9,666 nt of DNA from assembly GCA_030671465.1 (NCBI GenBank), contig DAOVIP010000041.1:1-9666 (forward strand). The letters run 5' to 3'. Below, in pieces: positions 1 to 5,672 of the stretch. Numbering within the stretch: position 1 is the first letter of the stretch; every line of letters begins with the position of its first letter. Origin of the DNA: Candidatus Aminicenantota bacterium (lineage in GTDB: Bacteria; Acidobacteriota; Aminicenantia; UBA2199). Position numbers and translations under genes: made by a program. The notes under the pieces were generated by a model, which searched no databases, was not told the DNA's origin, and was given only the letters and a program-made list of their open reading frames with translations.

Positions 1-135
1 ATTGAGTACCACCAGAATCAAACAGGCTTCAAAGGCAAAGAAACGATAGAAACCGTGACTTCTGGGATTGCCCAGGGCCCGCCATGATAAAACCAGTAGA
101 AAAACAGTCCCCATAATAAAGATGGTCAACTGCAT
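1..135 (-). CDS. Isoprenylcysteine carboxyl methyltransferase-like membrane protein (partial, N-terminal 45 residues)
   Basis: The frame opens with ATG at 135 and runs off the left edge of the window without a stop, giving 45 residues. Residues 1-17 are a hydrophobic segment. They are followed by an N-P-R-S-H-G-F-Y-R-F-F-A-F-E motif (residues 23-36) and the start of a second hydrophobic helix. The RNPRSHGFYRFFAFE signature is what I associate with bacterial integral-membrane methyltransferases of the isoprenylcysteine carboxyl methyltransferase / phospholipid methyltransferase-like class, which use S-adenosylmethionine on a membrane-bound acceptor. The SAM-binding C-terminal half lies outside the window, so the catalytic part cannot be checked and the substrate is unknown. 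No good SD precedes the ATG. The stop of the 37-codon gene upstream is only 4 nt away, so translation is probably coupled and the two form one operon. Confidence 0.72.
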   Translation of the reverse strand, partial: MQLTIFIMGTVFLLVLSWRALGNPRSHGFYRFFAFEACLILVVLN

Positions 136-139
136 TTTT

Positions 140-253
140 TTATCGGTCGGAGAGGGTTTTCATGAACAGTACAATGGCTTTTTCCGGAACACCGTAAGCA
201 AACAGCCCGCCCAGCAATAGCATGACTGGAATGAATATGTTCAGGTTTTTCAT
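140..253 (-). CDS. 37-residue single-span membrane peptide, unknown function
   Basis: I place the start at the second of two adjacent ATG codons (253-251), because the SD AAGGAG (265-260) lies 6 nt before it and only 3 nt before the first (256-254). The product is MKNLNIFIPVMLLLGGLFAY followed by a 17-residue tail rich in charged residues and ending SDR. It has one transmembrane helix (about residues 5-20), then a second, more weakly hydrophobic stretch. A longer start at 322 is possible on paper, but it would run through the promoter-like site and has no SD. The gene ends 4 nt before the methyltransferase-like gene, so it is probably its operon partner, perhaps a small accessory membrane subunit. 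I do not recognise a family. Confidence 0.55.
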   Translation of the reverse strand: MKNLNIFIPVMLLLGGLFAYGVPEKAIVLFMKTLSDR

Positions 254-259
254 CATTTT

Positions 260-265
260 CTCCTT
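260..265 (-). promoter_or_regulatory. Ribosome binding site AAGGAG that decides the small ORF start
   Basis: On the minus strand AAGGAG is followed by AAA, then ATGATG. The spacing of 6 nt fits the second ATG (253) better than the first (256), and it excludes the upstream start at 322. Confidence 0.6.
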
Positions 266-273
266 AAGGTTAT

Positions 274-302
274 ATTTTAATAGGAAAATCTCCGATTTCC
301 AA
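274..302 (-). promoter_or_regulatory. Sigma70-type promoter candidate for the small membrane peptide / methyltransferase pair
   Basis: On the minus strand a -35-like TTGGAA (302-297; 4 of 6 to TTGACA) is separated by exactly 17 nt from a -10-like TAAAAT (279-274; 5 of 6 to TATAAT). Transcription would begin near 267, leaving a very short leader that starts almost at the SD. The region is AT-rich, so a chance match is possible. Confidence 0.45.
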
Positions 303-327
303 TAAAAAAAATTGAAATCCAAAATTT

Positions 328-371
328 CTGAATGTTTCCGGAAATTTCAGGTTACCGGATTTTTTTCCGGT
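328..371. terminator. Two adjacent palindromes after the beta-propeller gene, possible terminator
   Basis: Two dyads lie side by side. The first (328-350) has a 5-bp outer stem CTGAA/TTCAG around the perfect 10-bp palindrome TTTCCGGAAA (335-344). The second (354-371) is a 6-bp stem ACCGGA/TCCGGT with a 6-nt loop that is all T on the plus strand. They lie 82-126 nt downstream of the propeller stop on its coding strand. Neither is followed directly by a clean run of U. On the minus strand a T8 run comes only later (311-304), so intrinsic termination is possible but not convincing. Both share a TTCCGG core, which could also mark a protein-binding site. Confidence 0.35.
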
Positions 372-453
372 CTGCACAACCAGACGTTGCCGAAGCTTGA
401 GGTGGGGAAAGATTTATCGATTTTCAGGCCGACAGCACCAAATTCCGACTTCT

Positions 454-1578
454 CTAATTCATTTTGTACTTGATAACCAGCGGATTATCATCCTCGTCGG
501 TTGAGGTGGTCCAGAAATGACCCCGGCTAAAACACAGGGGTTTTCGTCTGAGGTCATCGGGCCGGTTGATTCCTGGAATTTTCAGGTAAAAACAATCAAT
601 GTATTTCCCGTTGTGATCAAACACATCCACCAGAACCCGCTTCTGTGTATCCATGGCCGAGGTAAAGACCATCAGCTTTCCTTCATGGATCCGCATGGCA
701 TAGATGTCGTTGTAGTATTTTTGATTCTTGATCTCCTCGAGTTTGCGGTCATTTTCTTCCAGATCCTCCCGGATCTGAAAATCGACCGGCTGAAAGGGTC
801 GGTTGAAGTGGCGGATAATTTTGGCGCTTTTTGGAGCTACCTGGGTGATACGGTAGCGGGCCTGGTGGCTGACATATAAATACCGGTTTTGGTCAAAAAC
901 GGTGATAAATTCGGTGATCTCATCCATATTGATATATACCCCGCCCTCCTTGGAGGTTTTTTTGATCACCGCATCCAGGGTGGTAAAGCTCAGGCCGGTC
1001 GAAGTCAATTCTCCCTGGATGTCCGCACAATCGATCAGATGGGTCCTCTGGTTAATCCCGTTCTTGATATTTCCCGGAGAGATATCGTTGCTGCGAAAGT
1101 AGAATTTATCATCGCTGCCATGAAGGAGCAGGGTAAAGGGTTTGGCCTGGTGAATGCGGAATTCCCGACGGAAGCTACCATCCAGGCCGCTGAAAATCAG
1201 TTTTACCGGCATGAAGGAGCCGATCACCACCCCCTGACTGTCAAAGAAAAAATTGGCAAAGTACTTGATCTCTCCGGGTCCTTCACCCTTTTTTAGGAAG
1301 GTTTTTACGAACCGACCCCGGGGATCAAATTTAAAAAGCTGTTCCCGTTCGGCTACAAAAACCGAACCATCCGGGGCAATCTTGATTCGCCGGGGGTTCT
1401 TAAAGGAAAAAGCTCCTGCCTCGTCACTGATACGCAGCACTTCGGTTAATTTGACCACCCGGATGGCCTCAGTTTGTGATTTTCCCGCGGGAGCGGCCGG
1501 GTTATTGATCACCTCCTGGGTGCTGGCCAGGGGTGACGCCAGAATCAAACCAATAATAAAAATATTTCGCAATCTCAT
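454..1578 (-). CDS. Exported 6-bladed beta-propeller (NHL-like) protein
   Basis: This 374-residue protein starts at ATG 1578, preceded by GGAGG (1588-1584) with 5-nt spacing. Residues 1-20 form a signal peptide (R-L-R then a hydrophobic core ending in LAST), so it is exported. Mature residues about 45-150 show the repeating NHL/6-bladed propeller pattern: a 'F-x-x-P-R-R-I-K-I-A-P-D-G-S-V-F-V-A' blade (59-76), then 'F-K-F-D-P-R-G-R-F-V' (82-91) and the G-E-G-P-G-E-I turn (98-104). I associate these features with the DUF4934-type 6-bladed propellers that are abundant in Aminicenantes and Bacteroidetes. A later blade ends in D-V-F-D-H-N-G-K-Y-I-D. No enzyme motif is visible; a binding or scaffold role outside the cytoplasm is inferred. 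The nearest downstream gene is 200 nt away and has its own promoter-like site, so this gene may be monocistronic. Confidence 0.8.
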   Translation of the reverse strand: MRLRNIFIIGLILASPLASTQEVINNPAAPAGKSQTEAIRVVKLTEVLRISDEAGAFSFKNPRRIKIAPDGSVFVAEREQLFKFDPRGRFVKTFLKKGEGPGEIKYFANFFFDSQGVVIGSFMPVKLIFSGLDGSFRREFRIHQAKPFTLLLHGSDDKFYFRSNDISPGNIKNGINQRTHLIDCADIQGELTSTGLSFTTLDAVIKKTSKEGGVYINMDEITEFITVFDQNRYLYVSHQARYRITQVAPKSAKIIRHFNRPFQPVDFQIREDLEENDRKLEEIKNQKYYNDIYAMRIHEGKLMVFTSAMDTQKRVLVDVFDHNGKYIDCFYLKIPGINRPDDLRRKPLCFSRGHFWTTSTDEDDNPLVIKYKMN

Positions 1579-1686
1579 GGGAGCCTCCGTTACAATTGGT
1601 AAGACGCCTTTCTTTTAAAAAAAGTTTACCAAAAAGTAACCGGAATTGGAATATGAATGACCGGGATTTGATTTTCTCATCCCGAC

Positions 1687-1715
1687 TTGCCATTGATTTA
1701 GAAATAGAATATAAT
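1687..1715 (+). promoter_or_regulatory. Near-consensus sigma70 promoter for the lysine-rich small gene and DUF4198 gene
   Basis: TTGCCA (1687-1692) and a perfect TATAAT (1710-1715) are separated by 17 nt. The expected start of transcription is near 1722, about 26 nt before the small gene's ATG, with its SD at 1736-1741. This is the best promoter in the window. It lies in the divergent gap between the beta-propeller gene and the plus-strand genes. Confidence 0.75.
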
Positions 1716-1735
1716 CAATATGAGGACAGGGTAAA

Positions 1736-1741
1736 AGGAGG
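1736..1741 (+). promoter_or_regulatory. Ribosome binding site AGGAGG of the 40-codon gene
   Basis: AGGAGG, within AAAAGGAGG, is 6 nt before ATG 1748. This near-ideal site is the main reason to accept such a short frame as a gene. Confidence 0.75.
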
Positions 1742-1747
1742 AACAAG

Positions 1748-1870
1748 ATGCCCAAAGGAAGGGAAAAACCCAAATCCAGTGATAAGAAAGCCCCCAAACT
1801 ATCTTTGAAGGAAAAACGGAAAAGAAAGAAAGAAAAGAAAATAAATAAGGAACGGTTCGTTCAAGAATAA
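1748..1870 (+). CDS. 40-residue lysine-rich small protein, unknown function
   Basis: The frame ATG 1748 to TAA 1870 encodes 40 residues starting MPKGREKPKSSDKKAPK and ending NKERFVQE. It contains 14 Lys and 4 Arg against 5 Glu and 1 Asp, a net charge of about +12. Residues 21-31 are almost purely charged, with the pattern KEKRKRKKEKK. There is no hydrophobic segment, so it should be cytoplasmic. A strong promoter (1687-1715) and a near-perfect SD (1736-1741) sit directly in front, which argues strongly that it is expressed. Such composition would suit nucleic-acid or ribosome binding. Short 'M-x-K-G-x-x-K-x-K-K' proteins do exist in other bacteria, but I cannot assign a family. The DUF4198 gene starts 32 nt downstream without a new promoter, so the two are probably cotranscribed. 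Confidence 0.72.
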   Translation: MPKGREKPKSSDKKAPKLSLKEKRKRKKEKKINKERFVQE

Positions 1871-1891
1871 AAAGGGTTCTTCGTCACCAAT

Positions 1892-1897
1892 AGGAGG
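1892..1897 (+). promoter_or_regulatory. Ribosome binding site AGGAGG selecting the GTG start of the DUF4198 gene
   Basis: AGGAGG is 5 nt before GTG 1903. An ATG at 1901 lies only 3 nt from the SD but is followed directly by TGA, so it cannot encode the protein. The signal-peptide reading frame requires the GTG. Confidence 0.7.
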
Positions 1898-1902
1898 AAT
1901 AT

Positions 1903-2712
1903 GTGAAAAAGGCATTCGTGTTTTTAATTTTTTTTATTATTAAATTTTCGATTACACCGATATTTTCTCATGACTTCTGGCTGGTTCCCCAAAAATTCAA
2001 ATTACAGCCGGGAGAGGTGCTCACCATCATGGCCAATACCGGAATGGATTTCCCTAAAAGTCTAAATGCGGTATTACCGGAAAGGCTAAACTACGCTGCC
2101 GTGGTTGGGAAAGCCCTGGAATTGAATATGACTGATTTACGGATACAGGGAAATTCTTTACTCTCAACCTGTATTTTAAAAAATCCCGGCACCTATGTCG
2201 CTGCTATTGCTTTGAAACCCAGGCAAATAAGCTTATCGGCAACAGAATTCAATGAATATTTACTTCATGATGGCCTGGCTGATATTTATGAGCTCAGGAA
2301 GAGGGAGGGTATACTGAATAAAAATGCGGTTGAATACTATTCCAAGTACCCGAAAACAGTCATCCAGGTGGGCAATCGCTTGGACAACACGCCTACTCAA
2401 CCGCTTAATCTCCCTTTAGAAATCGTGCCCATGGTAAATCCCTACACCCTGAAAAAAGGGGATAAATTGAGTGTTACTGTGTTTTTTAAGGGAAAAACAC
2501 TGGCCGGTCAGGAATTGGCCTGGAGCTTCCCCGGACAGGGGGGAAAATTTGCCGGGACAACCAAAACGGATTCCAAGGGAAGGGCATTGGTTCCTTTGGA
2601 AAAAAAAGGCCCTTATGTCATCAGGCTAACCCATATGGAATGGGCTAGGCAGAAAACCCATGAATGGGAAAGTTATTGGGCCTCTCTGACATTTTTTGTC
2701 TCGGGTGATTGA
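1903..2712 (+). CDS. DUF4198 domain-containing exported protein
   Basis: This 269-residue protein starts at GTG 1903, 5 nt after an AGGAGG SD. Residues 1-22 are a signal peptide (KK, then a long hydrophobic core, cut near IFS|HDFW). The mature chain opens with H-D-F-W-L-V-P (23-29) and F-K-L-Q-P-G-E. It has a central 'E-F-N-E-Y-L-L-H-D-G-L' region (115-125) followed by 'Y-S-K-Y-P-K' (146-151), then P-L-E-I-V-P, the sandwich strand 'G-D-K-L-S-V-T-V-F-F-K-G', 'T-D-S-K-G-R-A', and the closing W-E-S-Y-W-A-S-L-T-F. This is the classic DUF4198 (PF10670) order, nearly full length. Family members are periplasmic beta-sandwich proteins, often near nickel/cobalt or other metal uptake genes. No transporter is visible here, so the substrate is unknown. 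It is probably cotranscribed with the upstream 40-codon gene. Confidence 0.85.
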   Translation: MKKAFVFLIFFIIKFSITPIFSHDFWLVPQKFKLQPGEVLTIMANTGMDFPKSLNAVLPERLNYAAVVGKALELNMTDLRIQGNSLLSTCILKNPGTYVAAIALKPRQISLSATEFNEYLLHDGLADIYELRKREGILNKNAVEYYSKYPKTVIQVGNRLDNTPTQPLNLPLEIVPMVNPYTLKKGDKLSVTVFFKGKTLAGQELAWSFPGQGGKFAGTTKTDSKGRALVPLEKKGPYVIRLTHMEWARQKTHEWESYWASLTFFVSGD

Positions 2713-2797
2713 ATTATTCTCATGAAAACCATCACCGTTCCGGTTGAAATAAATTTCTATTAGGGATCTTTTTTTCATTTTTTTGTAGATAAAGTCA

Positions 2798-2827
2798 AAT
2801 CGGGGACATGTAACCAGACTCCCGATT
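2798..2827. repeat. REP-like dyad, AATCGGG/CCCGATT
   Basis: A perfect 7-bp inverted repeat (2798-2804 and 2821-2827) encloses a 16-nt loop and is flanked by non-coding DNA. The style (AAATCGGGGAC ... CCCGATT) resembles short palindromes mobilised by REP-associated tyrosine transposases. No such transposase gene is in the window, and only one copy is seen, so the assignment is a guess. It could instead be a weak hairpin in the tail of the DUF4198 transcript. Confidence 0.35.
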
Positions 2828-2830
2828 CAC

Positions 2831-2851
2831 AACCTTGAACCTTGAACTATG
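2831..2851. repeat. Heptamer tandem repeat (AACCTTG)
   Basis: Two exact copies of AACCTTG (2831-2837, 2838-2844) are followed by a degenerate third copy AACTATG (2845-2851). It adjoins the REP-like dyad and lies between the DUF4198 and peptidase genes, outside any gene. Confidence 0.5.
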
Positions 2852-2885
2852 TTGAAACTGCCTTTTGTTTTTCCCGAACAAAGTA

Positions 2886-2914
2886 TATACAGTGATCGGA
2901 TTTTGCTGTATATT
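2886..2914 (+). promoter_or_regulatory. Possible promoter of the S9 peptidase gene
   Basis: TATACA (2886-2891; 4 of 6 to TTGACA) and TATATT (2909-2914; 5 of 6 to TATAAT) are 17 nt apart. This would put the transcript start near 2921, with a leader of about 55 nt. It is the best candidate in the gap 2713-2975, but the -35 is weak and the region is AT-rich. Confidence 0.35.
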
Positions 2915-2963
2915 AAATCTTAAAGTCCGGTTTGTTCCGTTCCGGAGAATTCATTTTATTTCT

Positions 2964-2969
2964 GGAGGT
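2964..2969 (+). promoter_or_regulatory. Ribosome binding site GGAGGT that decides the peptidase start
   Basis: GGAGGT is 6 nt before ATG 2976. The same frame stays open upstream to 2865, but that extension has no SD, would bury the signal peptide and would overlap the promoter candidate, so 2976 is chosen. Confidence 0.75.
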
Positions 2970-2975
2970 AATCAA

Positions 2976-5543
2976 ATGAGATCAAAATTTGCTGTTTTGC
3001 TGATACTGCTAATGATCGTTCCCGTATTGGCAGTCGATACCGCCAAAGAAGCGGAAAAGGGAAAAACCATAGAGAACTGGCTGATGCTGGGTCCCGGTCC
3101 GGTGACCGGGCTGGAACGGGCGGTTTATAAATCGAACCGGGATATTGCCAATCACCGATTTCTAGACATCTCCGGGCTCTGGCCCCGGTCCGGCCAGGAA
3201 GTTGCCTGGAGCCACGGTCGGATACTGCGCTGGAATCCGGTCAACCAGTATAGCACAACCTCGACAGGCGATTCGCTCTATTATTTTGTCAGCTTTGTGG
3301 ATGCCCGTAAATTCCTGAAGGCCAGACTGGTGGTCAACGGGATCCACAAGGCCATGGTCAACCTATACCTGAACGGCCAGGAGGTAAAGAAGCAATATGA
3401 CCAGAAAACCGGGAAGGTAACGGCAGATCTGACCCTGCTGAACAAAAAACATGTACTCCTGCTCAAGGTGTTTATCCCTCAAGGAGAAAGCTTCACCCTG
3501 GATGCCCAGGTGTCTGATGCCCGTCAGGTGGAATCCGGAGAACTTGCTTTTTCAAATTCTTTGGCCAGGCGGGTTGATTTCAACCAGATTTTGAAGGTGA
3601 AAGGCGTATACTCCCTGAAGGTCTCTCCTGACGGCCGGTATGTGGCGGTTTCGCTGGGGCAAACCGGACCAGATGGCAACACCAGCCGCTGGATCGAGAT
3701 CCTCAAAATCGCTGACAGCTCCAGAATCCTGACCACCGAAGGCCGGGGAAGTTTTGCCAATCTGACCTGGCTGAAAAACTCCAGGGGCTTTGTCTACAGC
3801 GCCGAGAGCAAAAAGAAAACCACCATCTATCAATACAACCTGCAATCCGGGGAAAGAACAGCGGTCATCTCCGGAATCAAGGACCTTTCCAATTTTCGCC
3901 TGTCTCCGGACAACTCTTTTATCATGTACTGGACCTATAAGAAAAAAGACACGGGGAGCGGGTACAGGTATATCAAAACCATACCCGACCGGGCCGCTTC
4001 CGGGCGCTATGACTACGAGCTGTACCTCCGTTACCTGAACGGGGGAGTTGCTCACAAGATTCGTTCCTTCACCGAAGACCTCTATTCGGTGATGATCAGC
4101 CCGGACAGCAGCAAGGTGCTCTTCTCCACTCTGGTGCCGGATCCCCGGAAAAGGCCCTATTACAAAAGTATTTTCCATATGCTGGATCTGAAAGACCATA
4201 GCATTAAAAAACTATTTGAAAGCAACCTGGTTTTTCCGGCCAGCTGGGCCCCAGACTCCTCCCGGCTTTTGCTCACCGGAGGTCCGTTTTCATTCGGGGG
4301 GATCGGTAATATCCTGAAGAAGGGTGTGATCCCCAACGAATACGACACCCAGGTGTTTATTTACGATATCGCCACCTGCAAGGCCAACTCCATCACCCGG
4401 AATTTTACCCCCTCGGTGGAGGATGTGTTCTGGAGCCAGTGGGACGGAAATATCTATCTCCGGGCCACGGACCGATCCTTTATCAAATTGTACCGCTACC
4501 AGACCAAACGGAATACCTTTAGCGAGATCCGGATGCCGGTAGATGCGGTCCGGCGTTTTGATGTTTCTTCCAGAGGAAGGTTTGCAGCATTCTGGGGTTC
4601 CGGGGCTACCAATCCCCACAAGCTTTACCGGGTGGACCTGTCCCGGCTGCGAGTGTCACTGCTGAAGGACTACAATGCCGAGGATTTTCGCCATGTCCGG
4701 TTCGGAAAGGTGAAAGACTGGAATTACCGGACCCCTGAGGGGAAACACATCATTGGCCGTATCCATTATCCCCTGGATTTTGATGCCAATAAGAAATATC
4801 CCTGCATTGTCTATTATTACGGCGGCACCTCGCCGGTGGAGAGAAGTTTCGGCGGCCGTTATCCCTTCAACTGGTATGCGGCCAACGGCTATGTGGTGTA
4901 CGTACTGCAGCCCAGTGGTGCCGTGGGTTTCGGCCAGGCCTTTTCAGCGGTGCATGTCAATGATTGGGGCAAGGCCACTTCCCGGGAGATCATCGGGGCC
5001 ACCAGAGAGCTGATCAAGGCCCACCTCTATATCGATCCCCAACGGCTGGGGGCTATGGGTGCGTCCTATGGGGGTTTCATGACCCAGTATCTGGCCACCC
5101 AGACCGATATCTTTGCAGCCTTCATCTCCCATGCCGGTATCAGCGCCCTCTCCAGTTATTGGGGAATTGGCGATTTTGGCTATTCCTACAGCGGGGTAGC
5201 CACGGCCGGAAGCTTCCCCTGGAACCGCCGGGATATCTACGTGGACCAGAGTCCGCTGTTCCTGGCTGACAAAATCACTACCCCCCTGCTGCTGCTTCAC
5301 GGCGAAAAGGATAACAACGTGCCCCCGGGTGAGAGTTACCAGATGTTTGCCGCCCTGAAGCTGCTGGGCAAGGAGGTCGCCTTGATAACCATCAGTGACC
5401 AGGCCCACTGGATCATGAAATATGAAAAGCGGCTCCACTGGATGAAGACCATCATGGCCTGGTTTGACAAATGGCTCAAGGGGGAAATCCTTTACTGGGA
5501 TAACCTGTACGGAAAATACCAAACCAAAAAAGAGAAAAAATAA
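2976..5543 (+). CDS. Secreted S9 (prolyl oligopeptidase) family peptidase with N-terminal beta-sandwich
   Basis: This 855-residue serine peptidase begins at ATG 2976, 6 nt after GGAGGT. Residues 1-19 are a signal peptide cleaved near VLA|VD. Residues about 30-185 form an extra domain with W-L-M-L-G-P near its start and a strand pair 'V-N-L-Y-L-N-G-Q-E-V' (128-137) and 'L-L-N-K-K-H-V-L-L-L-K-V' (154-165), like a galactose-binding-type beta-sandwich. Residues about 205-600 form the WD40-like propeller (for example S-P-D-G-R-Y-V-A at 217-224), which gates the active site. Residues about 610-855 are the alpha/beta hydrolase. The triad is complete: S697 in G-A-S-Y-G-G-F, D779 in H-G-E-K-D-N-N-V-P and H811 in D-Q-A-H-W-I. 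It probably cleaves short peptides, often after proline in this clan, outside the cytoplasm. Its GC content is clearly higher than that of the genes to the right. Confidence 0.92.
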   Translation: MRSKFAVLLILLMIVPVLAVDTAKEAEKGKTIENWLMLGPGPVTGLERAVYKSNRDIANHRFLDISGLWPRSGQEVAWSHGRILRWNPVNQYSTTSTGDSLYYFVSFVDARKFLKARLVVNGIHKAMVNLYLNGQEVKKQYDQKTGKVTADLTLLNKKHVLLLKVFIPQGESFTLDAQVSDARQVESGELAFSNSLARRVDFNQILKVKGVYSLKVSPDGRYVAVSLGQTGPDGNTSRWIEILKIADSSRILTTEGRGSFANLTWLKNSRGFVYSAESKKKTTIYQYNLQSGERTAVISGIKDLSNFRLSPDNSFIMYWTYKKKDTGSGYRYIKTIPDRAASGRYDYELYLRYLNGGVAHKIRSFTEDLYSVMISPDSSKVLFSTLVPDPRKRPYYKSIFHMLDLKDHSIKKLFESNLVFPASWAPDSSRLLLTGGPFSFGGIGNILKKGVIPNEYDTQVFIYDIATCKANSITRNFTPSVEDVFWSQWDGNIYLRATDRSFIKLYRYQTKRNTFSEIRMPVDAVRRFDVSSRGRFAAFWGSGATNPHKLYRVDLSRLRVSLLKDYNAEDFRHVRFGKVKDWNYRTPEGKHIIGRIHYPLDFDANKKYPCIVYYYGGTSPVERSFGGRYPFNWYAANGYVVYVLQPSGAVGFGQAFSAVHVNDWGKATSREIIGATRELIKAHLYIDPQRLGAMGASYGGFMTQYLATQTDIFAAFISHAGISALSSYWGIGDFGYSYSGVATAGSFPWNRRDIYVDQSPLFLADKITTPLLLLHGEKDNNVPPGESYQMFAALKLLGKEVALITISDQAHWIMKYEKRLHWMKTIMAWFDKWLKGEILYWDNLYGKYQTKKEKK

Positions 5544-5552
5544 AACGTGTAA

Positions 5553-5603
5553 AAAAGTAAAGCGTAAATTGTAAAGAGTGAAACTCCGGTTTACTTTACT
5601 TTT
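5553..5603. terminator. Nested inverted repeat between convergent genes, probable bidirectional terminator
   Basis: An exact 10-bp inverted repeat, AAAAGTAAAG (5553-5562) and CTTTACTTTT (5594-5603), encloses a second hairpin. That inner hairpin has GTAAAGAGT (5571-5579), loop GAA, ACTC (5583-5586), a CGG bulge and TTTAC (5590-5594). It lies just after the peptidase stop and before the tail of the slipin gene, where both transcripts must end. The left arm is A-rich and the right arm T-rich, so either strand gives a hairpin with U-rich 3' side. The stems are AT-rich, so termination strength is uncertain. Confidence 0.45.
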
Positions 5604-5672
5604 GCCTTTTCATCAGGAGATAGAAGCCAGACTCACTAGCCCCCAAATCCCATTGGAATACTATGTTGTGGA

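Noticed and set aside
351..480. Open frame past the beta-propeller stop in another minus-strand frame, about 44 codons stop to stop
   Set aside because: It looks mildly protein-like (ends FGNVWLCRPEKNPVT) and might be a frameshifted C-terminal tail, but it has no start codon and no SD, and the propeller already ends in a normal way.
1596..1808. Plus-strand 70-codon frame overlapping the lysine-rich gene
   Set aside because: It starts upstream of the predicted transcript start, has no SD, and competes with the 40-codon frame that has a near-perfect SD.
2713..2797. Terminator after the DUF4198 gene (ACCG-TTC-CGGT hairpin, then T-rich DNA)
   Set aside because: The stem is only 4 bp and the T-rich tract lies more than 30 nt later, so intrinsic termination is not supported.
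2865..2975. Upstream extension of the S9 peptidase frame by 37 codons
   Set aside because: It has no SD, would put a non-signal sequence before a clear signal peptide and would overlap the promoter candidate. GGAGGT before 2976 gives a far better start.
3552..4199. Long antisense open frame inside the S9 peptidase gene
   Set aside because: It lies fully antisense to an intact peptidase, has no recognisable domain and is explained by the GC-rich codon use of the peptidase. The same holds for the antisense frame at 4944-5522 and those inside the propeller gene.
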